A stretch of DNA of 33,264 nt from an uncultured Erysipelotrichaceae bacterium (GTDB lineage: Bacteria > Bacillota_I > Bacilli_A > Erysipelotrichales > Erysipelotrichaceae), in contig ONSK01000220.1 in assembly GCA_900320455.1 (NCBI GenBank), forward strand, positions 1 through 33,264, given 5' to 3'. Both the position numbers and the translations under genes were made by a program. A model generated the notes under the pieces. The model ran no database searches. It saw only the letters and a program-made list of their open reading frames with translations, and was not told where the DNA came from. The stretch's first letter is position 1. The number at the start of each line of letters is the position of its first letter. Positions 1 through 7,855 of the stretch are shown here, piece by piece.

Positions 1-25
1 CGTTTTTAGAGATATCTGCTTTTTT

Positions 26-703
26 TCATTCGTCTTTTTCAAAGCGGTACCCTACCCCTCTTAATGTCACAATATACTTTGCGTAATCACCGAGATTTCT
101 GCGCAGCAGCTTGATATGCGTATCGAGCGTACGGTCATCGCCGAAGAAATCATAGCCCCATACATTCTGCAGAAGCTGTTCTCTCGTCAAAGCAATGCCG
201 GTGTTCTTTGCAAGATAGGCAAGCAGTTCGTATTCCTTCGGAGAGAGCGGAATACGCTCGCCGCGGATCGTTACCGTGCGTGCTGAATAATCAATGCACA
301 TTTCGCCGACCTGTTTGGTATCACCGGAGGCAGCAGCGGGACTGACACGCTTCAGAATCGCGTGAATGCGCATCATCAGCTCCTTGCTGGAGAACGGCTT
401 GACAACATAGTCATCGACACCAATATCGAATCCGTGGATACGGTCATATTCCTCACCGAGTGCCGACAGCATAATGAAAGGAATCGCAGGTCTGATCTTC
501 TTGATTTCTTTGACTGCGGAGAAGCCGTCAAGCTCTGGCATCATGACATCCATGATGACCAGGTCATAATTACCGGCTTCGCACTTTTCAACAGCCTCCA
601 TGCCGTTTGCGGCCTCGTCTGTCTCAAAGCCTTCATGCTTTGCGTATTTCACGATCATCTCGCGGATCTTCGCTTCATCATCAACGATCAGAATTCTTGT
701 CAT
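26..703 (-). CDS. OmpR/PhoB-family response regulator
   Basis: This 225-residue protein is a two-component transcription factor. The receiver domain (about 1-115) has the acidic pair D8-D9, the phospho-acceptor D52 in a DVMMP context, S80 and K102 in a VKPF motif. The C-terminal winged helix (about 130-223) has the family pattern LSPKEYELL, DDRTLDTHI and RGVGYRFE. The ATG is preceded by an AAAGGAAG ribosome binding site. No histidine kinase follows inside the window; a partner would be expected just beyond the left edge, because the gene reads towards it. A PhoB-type direct repeat lies upstream (731-764), suggesting autoregulation. The protein resembles the second regulator at 17359-18021, so the two are probably paralogues. 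PhoP/PhoB identity is inference from the repeat and general similarity. Confidence 0.93.
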   Translation of the reverse strand: MTRILIVDDEAKIREMIVKYAKHEGFETDEAANGMEAVEKCEAGNYDLVIMDVMMPELDGFSAVKEIKKIRPAIPFIMLSALGEEYDRIHGFDIGVDDYVVKPFSSKELMMRIHAILKRVSPAAASGDTKQVGEMCIDYSARTVTIRGERIPLSPKEYELLAYLAKNTGIALTREQLLQNVWGYDFFGDDRTLDTHIKLLRRNLGDYAKYIVTLRGVGYRFEKDE

Positions 704-730
704 ATACTGTTCTTCCTTTCTGTTGCCGGT

Positions 731-764
731 ATCATATTACGCTTATGTGAACAGAGGGTGAACA
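731..764 (-). promoter_or_regulatory. Pho-box-like direct repeat with -10 element ahead of the response regulator
   Basis: On the minus strand two perfect 7-bp copies of TGTTCAC (758-764 and 747-753) are separated by 4 bp, giving an 11-bp period. They end exactly 10 bp before a TATGAT -10 element (731-736). No TTGACA-like -35 is visible. This geometry is that of PhoB/OmpR-type activated promoters, in which the tandem repeat replaces the -35. The predicted start lies near 724, about 20 bases before the regulator's ATG. Confidence 0.55.
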
Positions 765-775
765 CCGGCTGAATC

Positions 776-1624
776 TCAGCCGATATTCTCGAGTACGTCA
801 ACTGCTGTCTTGATTTCCTCAATTTCGAGGTCTTCCATTGTTCCGGCATCGCCTGCTTCCGCGATACGCGGATCCAGCGGTACCTGGGCAATGACAGGAA
901 GGCCGTACTTCGCGGCTGTTTCCTGAATGTGGGATCTGCCGAAGGCAAGGATCTTCTCATCGCAGCACGGGCACTTGACATATGCCATGTTCTCGATCAG
1001 TCCGATGATATTCACATTCATGGACTTAGCCATGTTGATGGCCTTGGCAACAACCATGGATACAAGCTCCTGCGGAGATGTTACGACAACGATGCCGTCC
1101 AGCGGGAATGACTGGAACAGTGTCAGCGGAACATCGCTTGTTCCCGGAGGCATGTCAACAAACATGTAGTCAACATCATCCCAGAAAACCTCCTCGTAGA
1201 ACTGCTTCAGAATGCCTGATACAAGCGGTCCTCTCCAGAGAACGGGAACATCATCTCTGTCCAGCAGCATGTTTGTGCTGATGACCTGGATTCCGTTGGG
1301 AGTCACTGCCGGGAATGTCACTTCACCATCAGACATAGCCGGTTCATGGATGCCGAATGCCATTGCCTGGCTGGGTCCGGTAATATCACCGTCCAGTACA
1401 GCTGTGCGGTGTCCTCTTCTCTGCATCTCAGCTGCCAGCATGGAAGTCACAAAGGATTTGCCTACGCCGCCCTTGCCGGATACAACACCGATGATTTTCC
1501 TGACGGAAGATCTCGGATTCAGATGAAACATCATATCTGCAGGATCTTTGCGTCCGCCGCAGCCTTCTACGCCGCAGCTGGAGCACTGATGATTGCAATT
1601 ATTCTGATTAACGTTTTCACTCAT
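776..1624 (-). CDS. mrp: Mrp/NBP35-family iron-sulfur cluster carrier ATPase
   Basis: This 282-residue protein is a P-loop ATPase of the Mrp/ApbC/NBP35 group, which assembles and hands over Fe-S clusters in the cytoplasm. The deviant Walker A KGGVGKS lies near residue 50. The MPPGTSD motif near 158 is a family hallmark, and a CPCC motif near 218 supplies the cluster cysteines at the dimer interface. The N-terminus is cysteine-rich (C10, C14, C17, C22), as in NBP35-type members, and could hold a second cluster. The start is supported by a TGGAGGTGA ribosome binding site. The gene is divergent from purA. It lies directly upstream of the response regulator, with no clear terminator between, so some co-transcription is possible. 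Confidence 0.93.
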   Translation of the reverse strand: MSENVNQNNCNHQCSSCGVEGCGGRKDPADMMFHLNPRSSVRKIIGVVSGKGGVGKSFVTSMLAAEMQRRGHRTAVLDGDITGPSQAMAFGIHEPAMSDGEVTFPAVTPNGIQVISTNMLLDRDDVPVLWRGPLVSGILKQFYEEVFWDDVDYMFVDMPPGTSDVPLTLFQSFPLDGIVVVTSPQELVSMVVAKAINMAKSMNVNIIGLIENMAYVKCPCCDEKILAFGRSHIQETAAKYGLPVIAQVPLDPRIAEAGDAGTMEDLEIEEIKTAVDVLENIG

Positions 1625-1670
1625 TTCACTATCACCTCCATGCTATTCTACAACAAAATGCAAAAATATG

Positions 1671-1698
1671 ATGACGAATTACCCTCTTGTGCTATGAT
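1671..1698 (+). promoter_or_regulatory. purA promoter with extended -10
   Basis: TGC followed by TATGAT (1690-1698) forms an extended -10. A weak -35 (ATGACG, 1671-1676) lies 16 bp upstream. Transcription would begin near 1705, so the ATG at 1726 follows a short leader containing GGATGGAG. This excludes a longer purA reading from a TTG at 1687, which lies within the promoter. Confidence 0.5.
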
Positions 1699-1725
1699 AA
1701 GCGGGTTAAAGGATGGAGAACATTT

Positions 1726-3009
1726 ATGGCTGGATATGTAGTTGTAGGCGCTCAGTGGGGCGATGAAGGCAAAGGCAAGGTTGTCGACCTTCTCGGTTCC
1801 CATGTAGACATGGTTGTCCGCTTCCAGGGCGGAAACAACGCCGGACACACTGTCGTGGTCAACGGCAGAAAAACAGTGCTTCACCTTCTTCCCTCCGGCA
1901 TTCTGAATCACGATGCGCTCTGCGTCATCGGTCCCGGTGTCGTTGTGAATCCGTTTGTATTATTCTCTGAAATCGATGCGCTTGAGAAACAGGGATGCAT
2001 CTGCGACCACGTGCGTGTCAGTGACAGAGCTCATCTGATCATGCCCTATCACATCAGACTCGATGAACTGATGGAACAAAGAGCAGGAAAGAACAAGATC
2101 GGAACAACCAAAAACGGCATCGGTCCCTGCTATGCCGACAAGTATACGAGAATCGGCATCCGCGTATGCGATCTGCGTGACTGGGATGTCTTCTGTGAAA
2201 AACTCAGTGATACGCTTTCCCTCAAGAACGAGGAAATCGTGAAGATCTACGGCGGCGAACCGTTTGACTACGAAGAGATGAAGGAACAGTTCGCTGCGAT
2301 CCGCACCAGAATCCTTCCGATGATCATCGATGCGACTGACAAGGTCAACAAAGCCCTTGATCAGGATCAGACAGTCCTGTTTGAAGGTGCTCAGGCTAAC
2401 ATGCTTGATATCAACTACGGAACATATCCGTACGTCACTTCCTCTTCCCCGACAGCTGCCGGCGTCTGCACCGGAATCGGCGTCTCACCGCGTAAGCTGG
2501 GAAGAATCATCGGTGTCGTCAAGGCATATTCCACACGTGTCGGCGAAGGTCCCTTCGTTACCGAGCTGCTGAATGAAACCGGCGAAAGCATGCGTGAAAA
2601 AGGCGGTGAATACGGTGCGACAACAGGACGTCCGAGACGATGCGGCTGGCTCGATCTGCCGGTTGTCAAACAGGCTGTCACAATCAACGGTCTGACTGAT
2701 ATTGCACTGACAAAGATCGATGTGCTCTCCGGCTATGAAAAGCTGTATGTCTGCACAGGATACGACATTGACGGAAAGATCTATGATACCGTTCCTGCCT
2801 CCCTGAAGGACTATGCCCGTGCCAAGGCTGTCTACAAGGTATTCGACGGCTGGAATGAAGACATTTCCAGCGTCAGAACATTCGCGGAACTCCCGAAGAA
2901 CTGCCAGGAATACATCCGCTTTATTGAAGACTACTGCAAAACAGATATCTGCCTTGTTTCCGTCAGTCCTGAACGCAACGGCAATATCATCCTGAAGGAA
3001 CTGATATGA
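1726..3009 (+). CDS. purA: Adenylosuccinate synthetase
   Basis: This 427-residue enzyme joins IMP and aspartate using GTP to form adenylosuccinate, the first committed step to AMP. The N-terminus carries the signature GAQWGDEGKGK with the catalytic Asp (D13), followed by the NNAGHTVV segment. GTTKNGIGP and GATTGRPRRCGW match conserved IMP-binding regions, and the C-terminal SVSPER.NGNI stretch is typical. Length is normal for the family. I chose ATG 1726 over the longer reading from 1687 because it has a GGATGGAG ribosome binding site and a promoter element occupies 1690-1698. The stop overlaps the cutC start by four bases, implying translational coupling. purB lies just downstream but convergent. 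Confidence 0.97.
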   Translation: MAGYVVVGAQWGDEGKGKVVDLLGSHVDMVVRFQGGNNAGHTVVVNGRKTVLHLLPSGILNHDALCVIGPGVVVNPFVLFSEIDALEKQGCICDHVRVSDRAHLIMPYHIRLDELMEQRAGKNKIGTTKNGIGPCYADKYTRIGIRVCDLRDWDVFCEKLSDTLSLKNEEIVKIYGGEPFDYEEMKEQFAAIRTRILPMIIDATDKVNKALDQDQTVLFEGAQANMLDINYGTYPYVTSSSPTAAGVCTGIGVSPRKLGRIIGVVKAYSTRVGEGPFVTELLNETGESMREKGGEYGATTGRPRRCGWLDLPVVKQAVTINGLTDIALTKIDVLSGYEKLYVCTGYDIDGKIYDTVPASLKDYARAKAVYKVFDGWNEDISSVRTFAELPKNCQEYIRFIEDYCKTDICLVSVSPERNGNIILKELI

Positions 3010-3812
3010 TCAGAGACATCACCATTGAGATCTGTGCCGGAAGTCTTAGTGACGTGCTTGCGGCTTCCTCTGTCAGAGGAACAGACAGAATCGAGCTCAA
3101 CAGCGCTCTGGAGCTTGGCGGACTCACACCGTCTGCCGAAACACTGCGCATGGCAAGAGAGATGTCAGACAGAAAGCTCATCTGCATGGTGCGTCCCCGC
3201 CCTGCCGGATTCGTCTACAATGAGACGGAAAAAGCATCCATGATGAAAGACGCGGAAGCCTTCCTGAAAGATGGCGCAGACGGCATCGTCTTCGGCTGTC
3301 TGAAAGAAGATCTGACCGTTGATGAAGAATACACAAAACAGATGAGTGATCTGATTCACCGCTATGGCAAAGAAGCTGTCTTCCACAAGGCATTTGATGA
3401 AACACCGGATCTCTTCGAAGCCTGCCGGACGCTTGCGGAATGCGGCATTGACAGGATCCTGACTTCCGGCGGAAAGGAAGATGTTTCTGCCGGCGCGGAT
3501 ATGATACGTGATCTGCAGAAAGCATTCGGTTCAAAGATCGAGATCCTGCCGGGCGGCGGCGTCAGCGAAACAAATGCGGCAAATATCCTGAAGCATACCG
3601 GATGCCGCAGCATTCACATGAGCGCCAAGCGCACGTGTCACGACTGCGGTGACTACTACGCTGTTGATCCCGAAAGGATCCGGAAAATCATTCAGACGAT
3701 TGAAGCGGCGAAACCTAAGCATCTGAGCGGCGAAGACATCATGATGCTGAGAAACGACACATATGAAAATACCGTCATCTCCTATGAAGACGACGGCAGA
3801 GACAGATACTGA
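3006..3812 (+). CDS. cutC: CutC-family protein
   Basis: This 268-residue protein belongs to the CutC family of TIM-barrel proteins, historically linked to copper tolerance; the biochemical role in bacteria remains uncertain. It has the family start (IEICAGSL near residue 7), RIELNSALELGGLTPS, a MVRPRPAGFVY segment, FHKAFDETPD and RILTSGG, followed by ILPGGGVSETN. Family members are usually about 210-250 residues, so the tail here is slightly longer. Its ATG overlaps the purA stop codon (ATGA), with no separate promoter, so expression should track purA. A strong intrinsic terminator begins at the stop codon. No copper sensor or exporter genes are nearby. Confidence 0.9.
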   Translation: MIRDITIEICAGSLSDVLAASSVRGTDRIELNSALELGGLTPSAETLRMAREMSDRKLICMVRPRPAGFVYNETEKASMMKDAEAFLKDGADGIVFGCLKEDLTVDEEYTKQMSDLIHRYGKEAVFHKAFDETPDLFEACRTLAECGIDRILTSGGKEDVSAGADMIRDLQKAFGSKIEILPGGGVSETNAANILKHTGCRSIHMSAKRTCHDCGDYYAVDPERIRKIIQTIEAAKPKHLSGEDIMMLRNDTYENTVISYEDDGRDRY

Positions 3813-3842
3813 AAACGGAAGCTTTCATCGCTTCCGTTTTTT
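3812..3842 (+). terminator. Intrinsic terminator after purA-cutC, possibly bidirectional
   Basis: Perfect 11-bp stem, AAAACGGAAGC (3812-3822) with GCTTCCGTTTT (3830-3840), a 7-base loop and a T run continuing to 3842. The stem begins at the cutC stop codon. On the opposite strand the arm ends in four Ts, so it may also stop transcription from convergent purB. Confidence 0.9.
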
Positions 3843-3845
3843 CTG

Positions 3846-5147
3846 TTACTTTTCAATGATTCCGACACGCTTGAAGATCTCATCGACTCTCTGTACGTGA
3901 TAGGACGTATCGAAGCAGTCATCGATCTCTTCCGGTGTCATCACGTCAGTGACCTCTTTGACACCTTCCATCAGCTCACGGAAGTTGAGGTTGTTTTCCC
4001 ATGCCTTGATTGCCTGCGGCTGCACGGTGTCATATGCCTTTTCACGTGTCCAGCCTTTCTCAACAAGCTTGAGCATGAAGCGCTGTGAGAAGATGACGCC
4101 GTTTGTCTTCCAGATATTGCGTTCCATGTTTTCCGGGAAGACCGTCAGGTTCTTGAGGATTCTGCCGAATCTTGTCAGCATGTAGTCCAGCAGCGCTGTT
4201 GCGTCCGGCGCGATGATTCTTTCAGCGGAAGAATGGGAGATATCACGCTCATGCCAGAGAGGGACATCCTCATAGGCTGTGACCATGTATCCTTTCAGAA
4301 CACGGGCGCATCCGCAGATATTCTCCGAACCGATCGGATTTCTCTTGTGCGGCATCGCGCTGGAGCCCTTCTGTCCCTTGTTGAAATGTTCTTCCGCTTC
4401 ACGGACTTCCGTTCTCTGCAGATGACGCACTTCCGTTGCCATCTGTTCCAGTGTGGCGCCGATCAGCGCAAGTGTTGCGAAGTAGTGCGCATGGCGGTCT
4501 CTCTGCAGCACCTGTGTGCTGATGGCAGCGGAATGAATGCCGAGCTGCTCGCATACGTAGTCCTGCACAAACGGCGGAATGTTGGCGAATGTGCCGACAG
4601 CACCGGAGATCTTGCCTGCCTCAACATCTGCCGCAGCGAGATCAAAGCGCTCAAGATTGCGCTTCATTTCCTCATACCAGAGGGCAAACTTCATGCCGAA
4701 GGTTGTGATCTCGGCATGGACGCCGTGTGTTCTTCCCATGCAGATGGTATCCTTGTATTTCAGCGCGTTCTCACGCAGGATCTCCATGAAATCAACGATA
4801 TCCTGACGGAGAATTGTATTTGCCTGCTTGAAGCGGATGCCGTTTGCCGTATCGACAACGTCAGTGGAAGTCACGCCGTAGTGGACCCACTTCTTTTCCG
4901 GTCCGAGGCTTTCTGAGACACATCTGGTAAATGCCACGACATCATGTCTTGTCTCCTGTTCGATCTCGAGGATCCTGTCAACGGAGAAGCGGGCATTCTG
5001 GCGGATTTTTTCGACATCTTCCATGGGAATCTCGCCAAGCTTTGCCCACGCTTCATCGATCAGGATTTCCACGTCAAGCCATGCCTGGAATTTGGCTTCC
5101 TCACTCCAGATGTCACGCATTACTTTTCTTGAATATCTTTCCAGCAT
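3846..5147 (-). CDS. purB: Adenylosuccinate lyase
   Basis: This 433-residue member of the fumarase/aspartase superfamily cleaves SAICAR and adenylosuccinate, acting in both purine synthesis and AMP formation. The signature loop [11 protein letters not shown], with the catalytic serine, lies near residue 270, and GRTHGVHAE around 140 carries the catalytic histidine. [13 protein letters not shown] near 90 and [11 protein letters not shown] near 310 are also conserved. Length is typical. The ATG has an AAGGAGG ribosome binding site. Only about 50 bases separate it from the upstream lipoprotein gene, and a terminator-like hairpin sits there, so its transcription source is unclear: either read-through or a promoter inside the upstream gene. 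Confidence 0.96.
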   Translation of the reverse strand: MLERYSRKVMRDIWSEEAKFQAWLDVEILIDEAWAKLGEIPMEDVEKIRQNARFSVDRILEIEQETRHDVVAFTRCVSESLGPEKKWVHYGVTSTDVVDTANGIRFKQANTILRQDIVDFMEILRENALKYKDTICMGRTHGVHAEITTFGMKFALWYEEMKRNLERFDLAAADVEAGKISGAVGTFANIPPFVQDYVCEQLGIHSAAISTQVLQRDRHAHYFATLALIGATLEQMATEVRHLQRTEVREAEEHFNKGQKGSSAMPHKRNPIGSENICGCARVLKGYMVTAYEDVPLWHERDISHSSAERIIAPDATALLDYMLTRFGRILKNLTVFPENMERNIWKTNGVIFSQRFMLKLVEKGWTREKAYDTVQPQAIKAWENNLNFRELMEGVKEVTDVMTPEEIDDCFDTSYHVQRVDEIFKRVGIIEK

Positions 5148-5167
5148 ATTTATGTCCTCCTTGGGGA

Positions 5168-5192
5168 AAGAAAAGACTCTTAAAAAGAGTCT
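5168..5192 (-). terminator. Terminator-like hairpin between the DUF4358-like gene and purB
   Basis: On the minus strand a perfect 8-bp stem, AGACTCTT/AAGAGTCT, closes a 3-base loop and is followed by TTTTCTTT. It ends the scpA-scpB-lipoprotein unit. It is only about 20 bases before the purB start, so it could also act as an attenuator of read-through into purB. Confidence 0.75.
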
Positions 5193-5196
5193 CTGG

Positions 5197-5667
5197 TCAG
5201 TTGCTGAAAGCCTTATCGGCTGTTGTCTTGGCTGCTTCGATATCGTTGCAGATGATGATTACCACAATGTCCTTGCCGTACTCCTTGATCAGGGCGTGGG
5301 AAATCTTGAACACTTCTTCCTGTGTGTAGACCTCCGCCTGCTTCTTGATCGTTTCGACGTAGTTGTTCAGATAGGTCTTGCACTTTTCAACATCAGTTGT
5401 TCTGAAGACACCGACCGTATCGGACTTGCCGTCATTGTTCAGATAGACAGTACCTTCTGTGACGGTTTCCTTGTCCATGTCAAAAAAGTATCCGTACATT
5501 GTTCTTTCCTGAATCTCAGCTACCGTATCGCTGAGTCCGAGATCAGAAACAAGCTTCGCAGCCATATCCTTTACCTGGATATCTGTCGTCGTGTCTTCTT
5601 TCTTTCCGCCGCATCCGCTCAGTACCATCAGTACTGCAACAAGGCTAATCACAAATCTCTTTAACAT
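5197..5667 (-). CDS. DUF4358-like lipoprotein
   Basis: This 156-residue protein has a short signal peptide ([15 protein letters not shown]) ending in a lipobox LSGC with the lipidated cysteine at 19, so it should be anchored on the outer face of the membrane. The mature part resembles DUF4358 proteins: an MYGYFFD segment, a strand around VGVFRTTD, a helix with [16 protein letters not shown], and a C-terminal strand IVVIIICND. The function of this family is unknown. The ATG has a GGAGGAGG site and lies inside the end of the upstream GDSL gene (23-base overlap), so the two are made together. An intrinsic terminator follows the stop. Confidence 0.75.
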   Translation of the reverse strand: MLKRFVISLVAVLMVLSGCGGKKEDTTTDIQVKDMAAKLVSDLGLSDTVAEIQERTMYGYFFDMDKETVTEGTVYLNNDGKSDTVGVFRTTDVEKCKTYLNNYVETIKKQAEVYTQEEVFKISHALIKEYGKDIVVIIICNDIEAAKTTADKAFSN

Positions 5668-6388
5668 ATTCCTCCTCCTTCACTGCATGTGTTCTGATAT
5701 ATTCGGACAGAGCTTTTGTGCCCTCGGTATTGAGGTGCAGTCCGTCCCATACATAATCGCTTCTGACAAGTCCCGTATCATCCGTCAGTGCCGGATCAGG
5801 ATTTATATAGTACAGATGCTTATCGATCGCAAGCTCGCGGATGGCATCATTCAGTTTCTTCACCTGGGTGCGCATCTGTTCTTCGCTCAGGCCTGAGATC
5901 GTGCGCGGCATGTATGACTGGATCATGTAGATATTGACATCCGGATGCTTTTCCCTGATCTCGTCGATCATCGTTCCGGCTTCCTTGATCCATGAGGCGA
6001 AGCTGTCTGTTCTGACCTCATTGATGCCGATCATCACATACAGATATTTCTTCTTTGAGTTCAGCATCAGATCATAGAGGGAAGATTCACTGTCTTCCGC
6101 CTTCATGTCATAGATACGCCACAGTGACAGAGATTCGGCATACCAGATCTCCGCTCCTGCCTTCTTCAGATCGGAATACAGATACAGGCTGCCCATGCGT
6201 GAATCACCGGCAAACAGCGTATCCGCGAAATACAGATCCTCAGCACGTTCTGTCTCAGGAACCTCTGAAGCATAGTCATAATAGTTCACATATCTGCATG
6301 TGTAAGTGTTTTCTTCTTCCGCTGTATTTTTCCCTGTGCATCCGAGCGCAAGACAGGAAACAGCGGCGATAATCAGACTCTTCTTCAT
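5645..6388 (-). CDS. SGNH/GDSL-like lipoprotein hydrolase
   Basis: This 247-residue protein has a lipoprotein signal peptide with lipobox LALGC (cysteine 17). The SGNH-type motifs are visible: FAGDSRMGSL near residue 60 (nucleophile Ser), MIGINEV near 118 and DGLHLN near 216 (catalytic Asp and His). Such enzymes deacylate esters; extracellular members often act on O-acetylated polysaccharides or peptidoglycan, but the substrate cannot be read from the sequence. The start overlaps the scpB stop (ATGA), and the end overlaps the DUF4358-like lipoprotein, so these two lipoproteins form the distal part of the scpAB transcription unit. Confidence 0.8.
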   Translation of the reverse strand: MKKSLIIAAVSCLALGCTGKNTAEEENTYTCRYVNYYDYASEVPETERAEDLYFADTLFAGDSRMGSLYLYSDLKKAGAEIWYAESLSLWRIYDMKAEDSESSLYDLMLNSKKKYLYVMIGINEVRTDSFASWIKEAGTMIDEIREKHPDVNIYMIQSYMPRTISGLSEEQMRTQVKKLNDAIRELAIDKHLYYINPDPALTDDTGLVRSDYVWDGLHLNTEGTKALSEYIRTHAVKEEEYVKEICD

Positions 6389-7038
6389 TGTTCAAACAGA
6401 TCTCCACTTTCCTCTTCACCCGCAAAACTGGGCAGTTCCGGAAGCTCATCCAGACTGAGCAGCTGGAAAGCATCCATGAATTCATCCGTTACAGTATACA
6501 GAATCGGTCTGCCCGGGGCTTCCGAGCGTCCGGATTCTTTGATCAGTCCTCTTGCCTCAAGCTTTCTGAGCATCACATCGGCGCTGACACCGCGGATCTC
6601 CTCGATTTCAACCCTGGTCACAGGCTGCTTGTAGGCAATGATGGCAAGTGTCTCAAGCGCCGCATTGGAAAGCTTGGCTTCCTTCTGCAGGTTGAACAGC
6701 TTGACCGCGTATTCATGCACATACGCCTTGCTGAGGAAGCGGTAGTAGTTTCCGAAGCGGGCAATCTCAATTCCCCTCTCCTCTGCCAGATACAGCTTCT
6801 GAAGATAATCAAAGAGCTGTTCGGTATAGGCAGGTTCCGTGCCGAGAGCTTCCGAAGCCTGTTCCGGCGTAATGCCTTCATCCCCGGTCACAAACAGCAG
6901 ACCTTCAAGAACACCGGCCATATGCAGAAAAATCTCATCAGGCGCGGCTGTCTCTTCCGTCTTTTCCCCTGTTTCCTCATCATCATATTCAGCATCCAGA
7001 AAGGATGTGTTGTCTTCCGTCATCAACTCATCACTCAT
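6385..7038 (-). CDS. scpB: Segregation and condensation protein B
   Basis: This 217-residue protein is ScpB, the winged-helix partner of the kleisin ScpA in the SMC-ScpAB condensin that organises and segregates the chromosome. The conserved core starts near residue 40 (GVLEGLLFVTGDEGIT) and includes KLSNAALETLAIIAYKQPVTR, with a second winged helix (RGLIKESGRSEAPGRP). It carries an unusually acidic N-terminal extension of about 35 residues and an acidic tail, both likely disordered. The ATG overlaps the scpA stop (ATGA), indicating coupling and balanced stoichiometry. Confidence 0.95.
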   Translation of the reverse strand: MSDELMTEDNTSFLDAEYDDEETGEKTEETAAPDEIFLHMAGVLEGLLFVTGDEGITPEQASEALGTEPAYTEQLFDYLQKLYLAEERGIEIARFGNYYRFLSKAYVHEYAVKLFNLQKEAKLSNAALETLAIIAYKQPVTRVEIEEIRGVSADVMLRKLEARGLIKESGRSEAPGRPILYTVTDEFMDAFQLLSLDELPELPSFAGEEESGDLFEQ

Positions 7039-7772
7039 GCGTAAAGGTCTCCTCTTGAGAACCAGATAACTTCATCGTCATCCACTGTGAATACAAGCTT
7101 TCTCTGTCTGGCAAGATCCAGCACAGAAAGGAATGTCGCGATAAACATCGGCAGATCGCGGACATCATCCAGCAGAGCCTCGAAGCGGAATGTGGAAGGA
7201 AGCCTGTCCAGTTTGGCACGTACTTCCAGTTCCCTGTCTTCCATTGATATTTCCTTGACCGTGAGCTTTGTCTCCATCGGTCTTGCCAGCTGCATGCGCA
7301 TCATAATGCGGCGCATTGCCTTCATCAGCTCATACGGACTGCCGCTGTAGTGCTGATCCTCAGCCGGTGCTGCCCACTGTTCAACTTCGCTGCTGACAGG
7401 TCTTGTCATCAGCTTCTGTCTGTCTTCGAACATCGAAAGCAGATCGTTGCTGACTTCCTTGAACTGCTGGTATTCAATCAGGCGTCTGACAAGACGCGAC
7501 TTGATATCCTCTTCGCTCTCCTGTTCCAGCTCATCCTTTGTGCCGGGAATGAGCTTCTTGGATTTATATTCGATCAGGATCGCCAGTTCAACCAGATATT
7601 CGCTTGCGATCTCGAGATGCAGGCTGCTCATGCTGTTGAGATAGGCAATGTACTGATCGGTAAGCACATTCATATCAAGATCCAGAAGATCCAGCTGCTT
7701 TTCACGCACCAGGTGAAGCATCAGATCCAGAGGACCGTCAAAATTTTCAATCGTTACCTTGAATTCTTCCAT
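7035..7772 (-). CDS. scpA: Segregation and condensation protein A
   Basis: ScpA is the kleisin that bridges the SMC dimer. The N-terminal domain shows VTIENFDGPLDLMLHLV and the C-terminal winged helix ends in the segment around AFTLSVLDLARQRKLVF-like residues. The protein is 245 residues from ATG 7772. A TTG at 7787 would add five residues, but the extended -10 promoter at 7791-7799 would start transcription near 7784, after that codon. GAAGGG just before ATG 7772 serves as ribosome binding site, and MEEFKV matches the usual ScpA N-terminus. scpB follows with a 4-base overlap. Confidence 0.95.
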   Translation of the reverse strand: MEEFKVTIENFDGPLDLMLHLVREKQLDLLDLDMNVLTDQYIAYLNSMSSLHLEIASEYLVELAILIEYKSKKLIPGTKDELEQESEEDIKSRLVRRLIEYQQFKEVSNDLLSMFEDRQKLMTRPVSSEVEQWAAPAEDQHYSGSPYELMKAMRRIMMRMQLARPMETKLTVKEISMEDRELEVRAKLDRLPSTFRFEALLDDVRDLPMFIATFLSVLDLARQRKLVFTVDDDEVIWFSRGDLYA

Positions 7773-7790
7773 ATACCCTTCATCCAAAGC

Positions 7791-7799
7791 ATTATATCA
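7791..7799 (-). promoter_or_regulatory. scpA extended -10 promoter
   Basis: On the minus strand TGA is followed by a perfect TATAAT (7791-7796). The -35 region is weak, as extended -10 promoters allow. Transcription is predicted from about 7784, giving a leader of roughly 12 bases before ATG 7772. Confidence 0.6.
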
Positions 7800-7829
7800 A
7801 AAAAGATATCTCAAAACTACAGTAACCGG

Positions 7830-7855
7830 AAAAAAGCACCGGAAGCCCGGTGCTT
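7830..7855 (-). terminator. Intrinsic terminator of the leuS-aldolase operon
   Basis: On the minus strand AAGCACCGG pairs perfectly with CCGGTGCTT around a 4-base loop and is followed by a T run. The 5' arm overlaps the stop codon of the aldolase gene. Confidence 0.9.
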
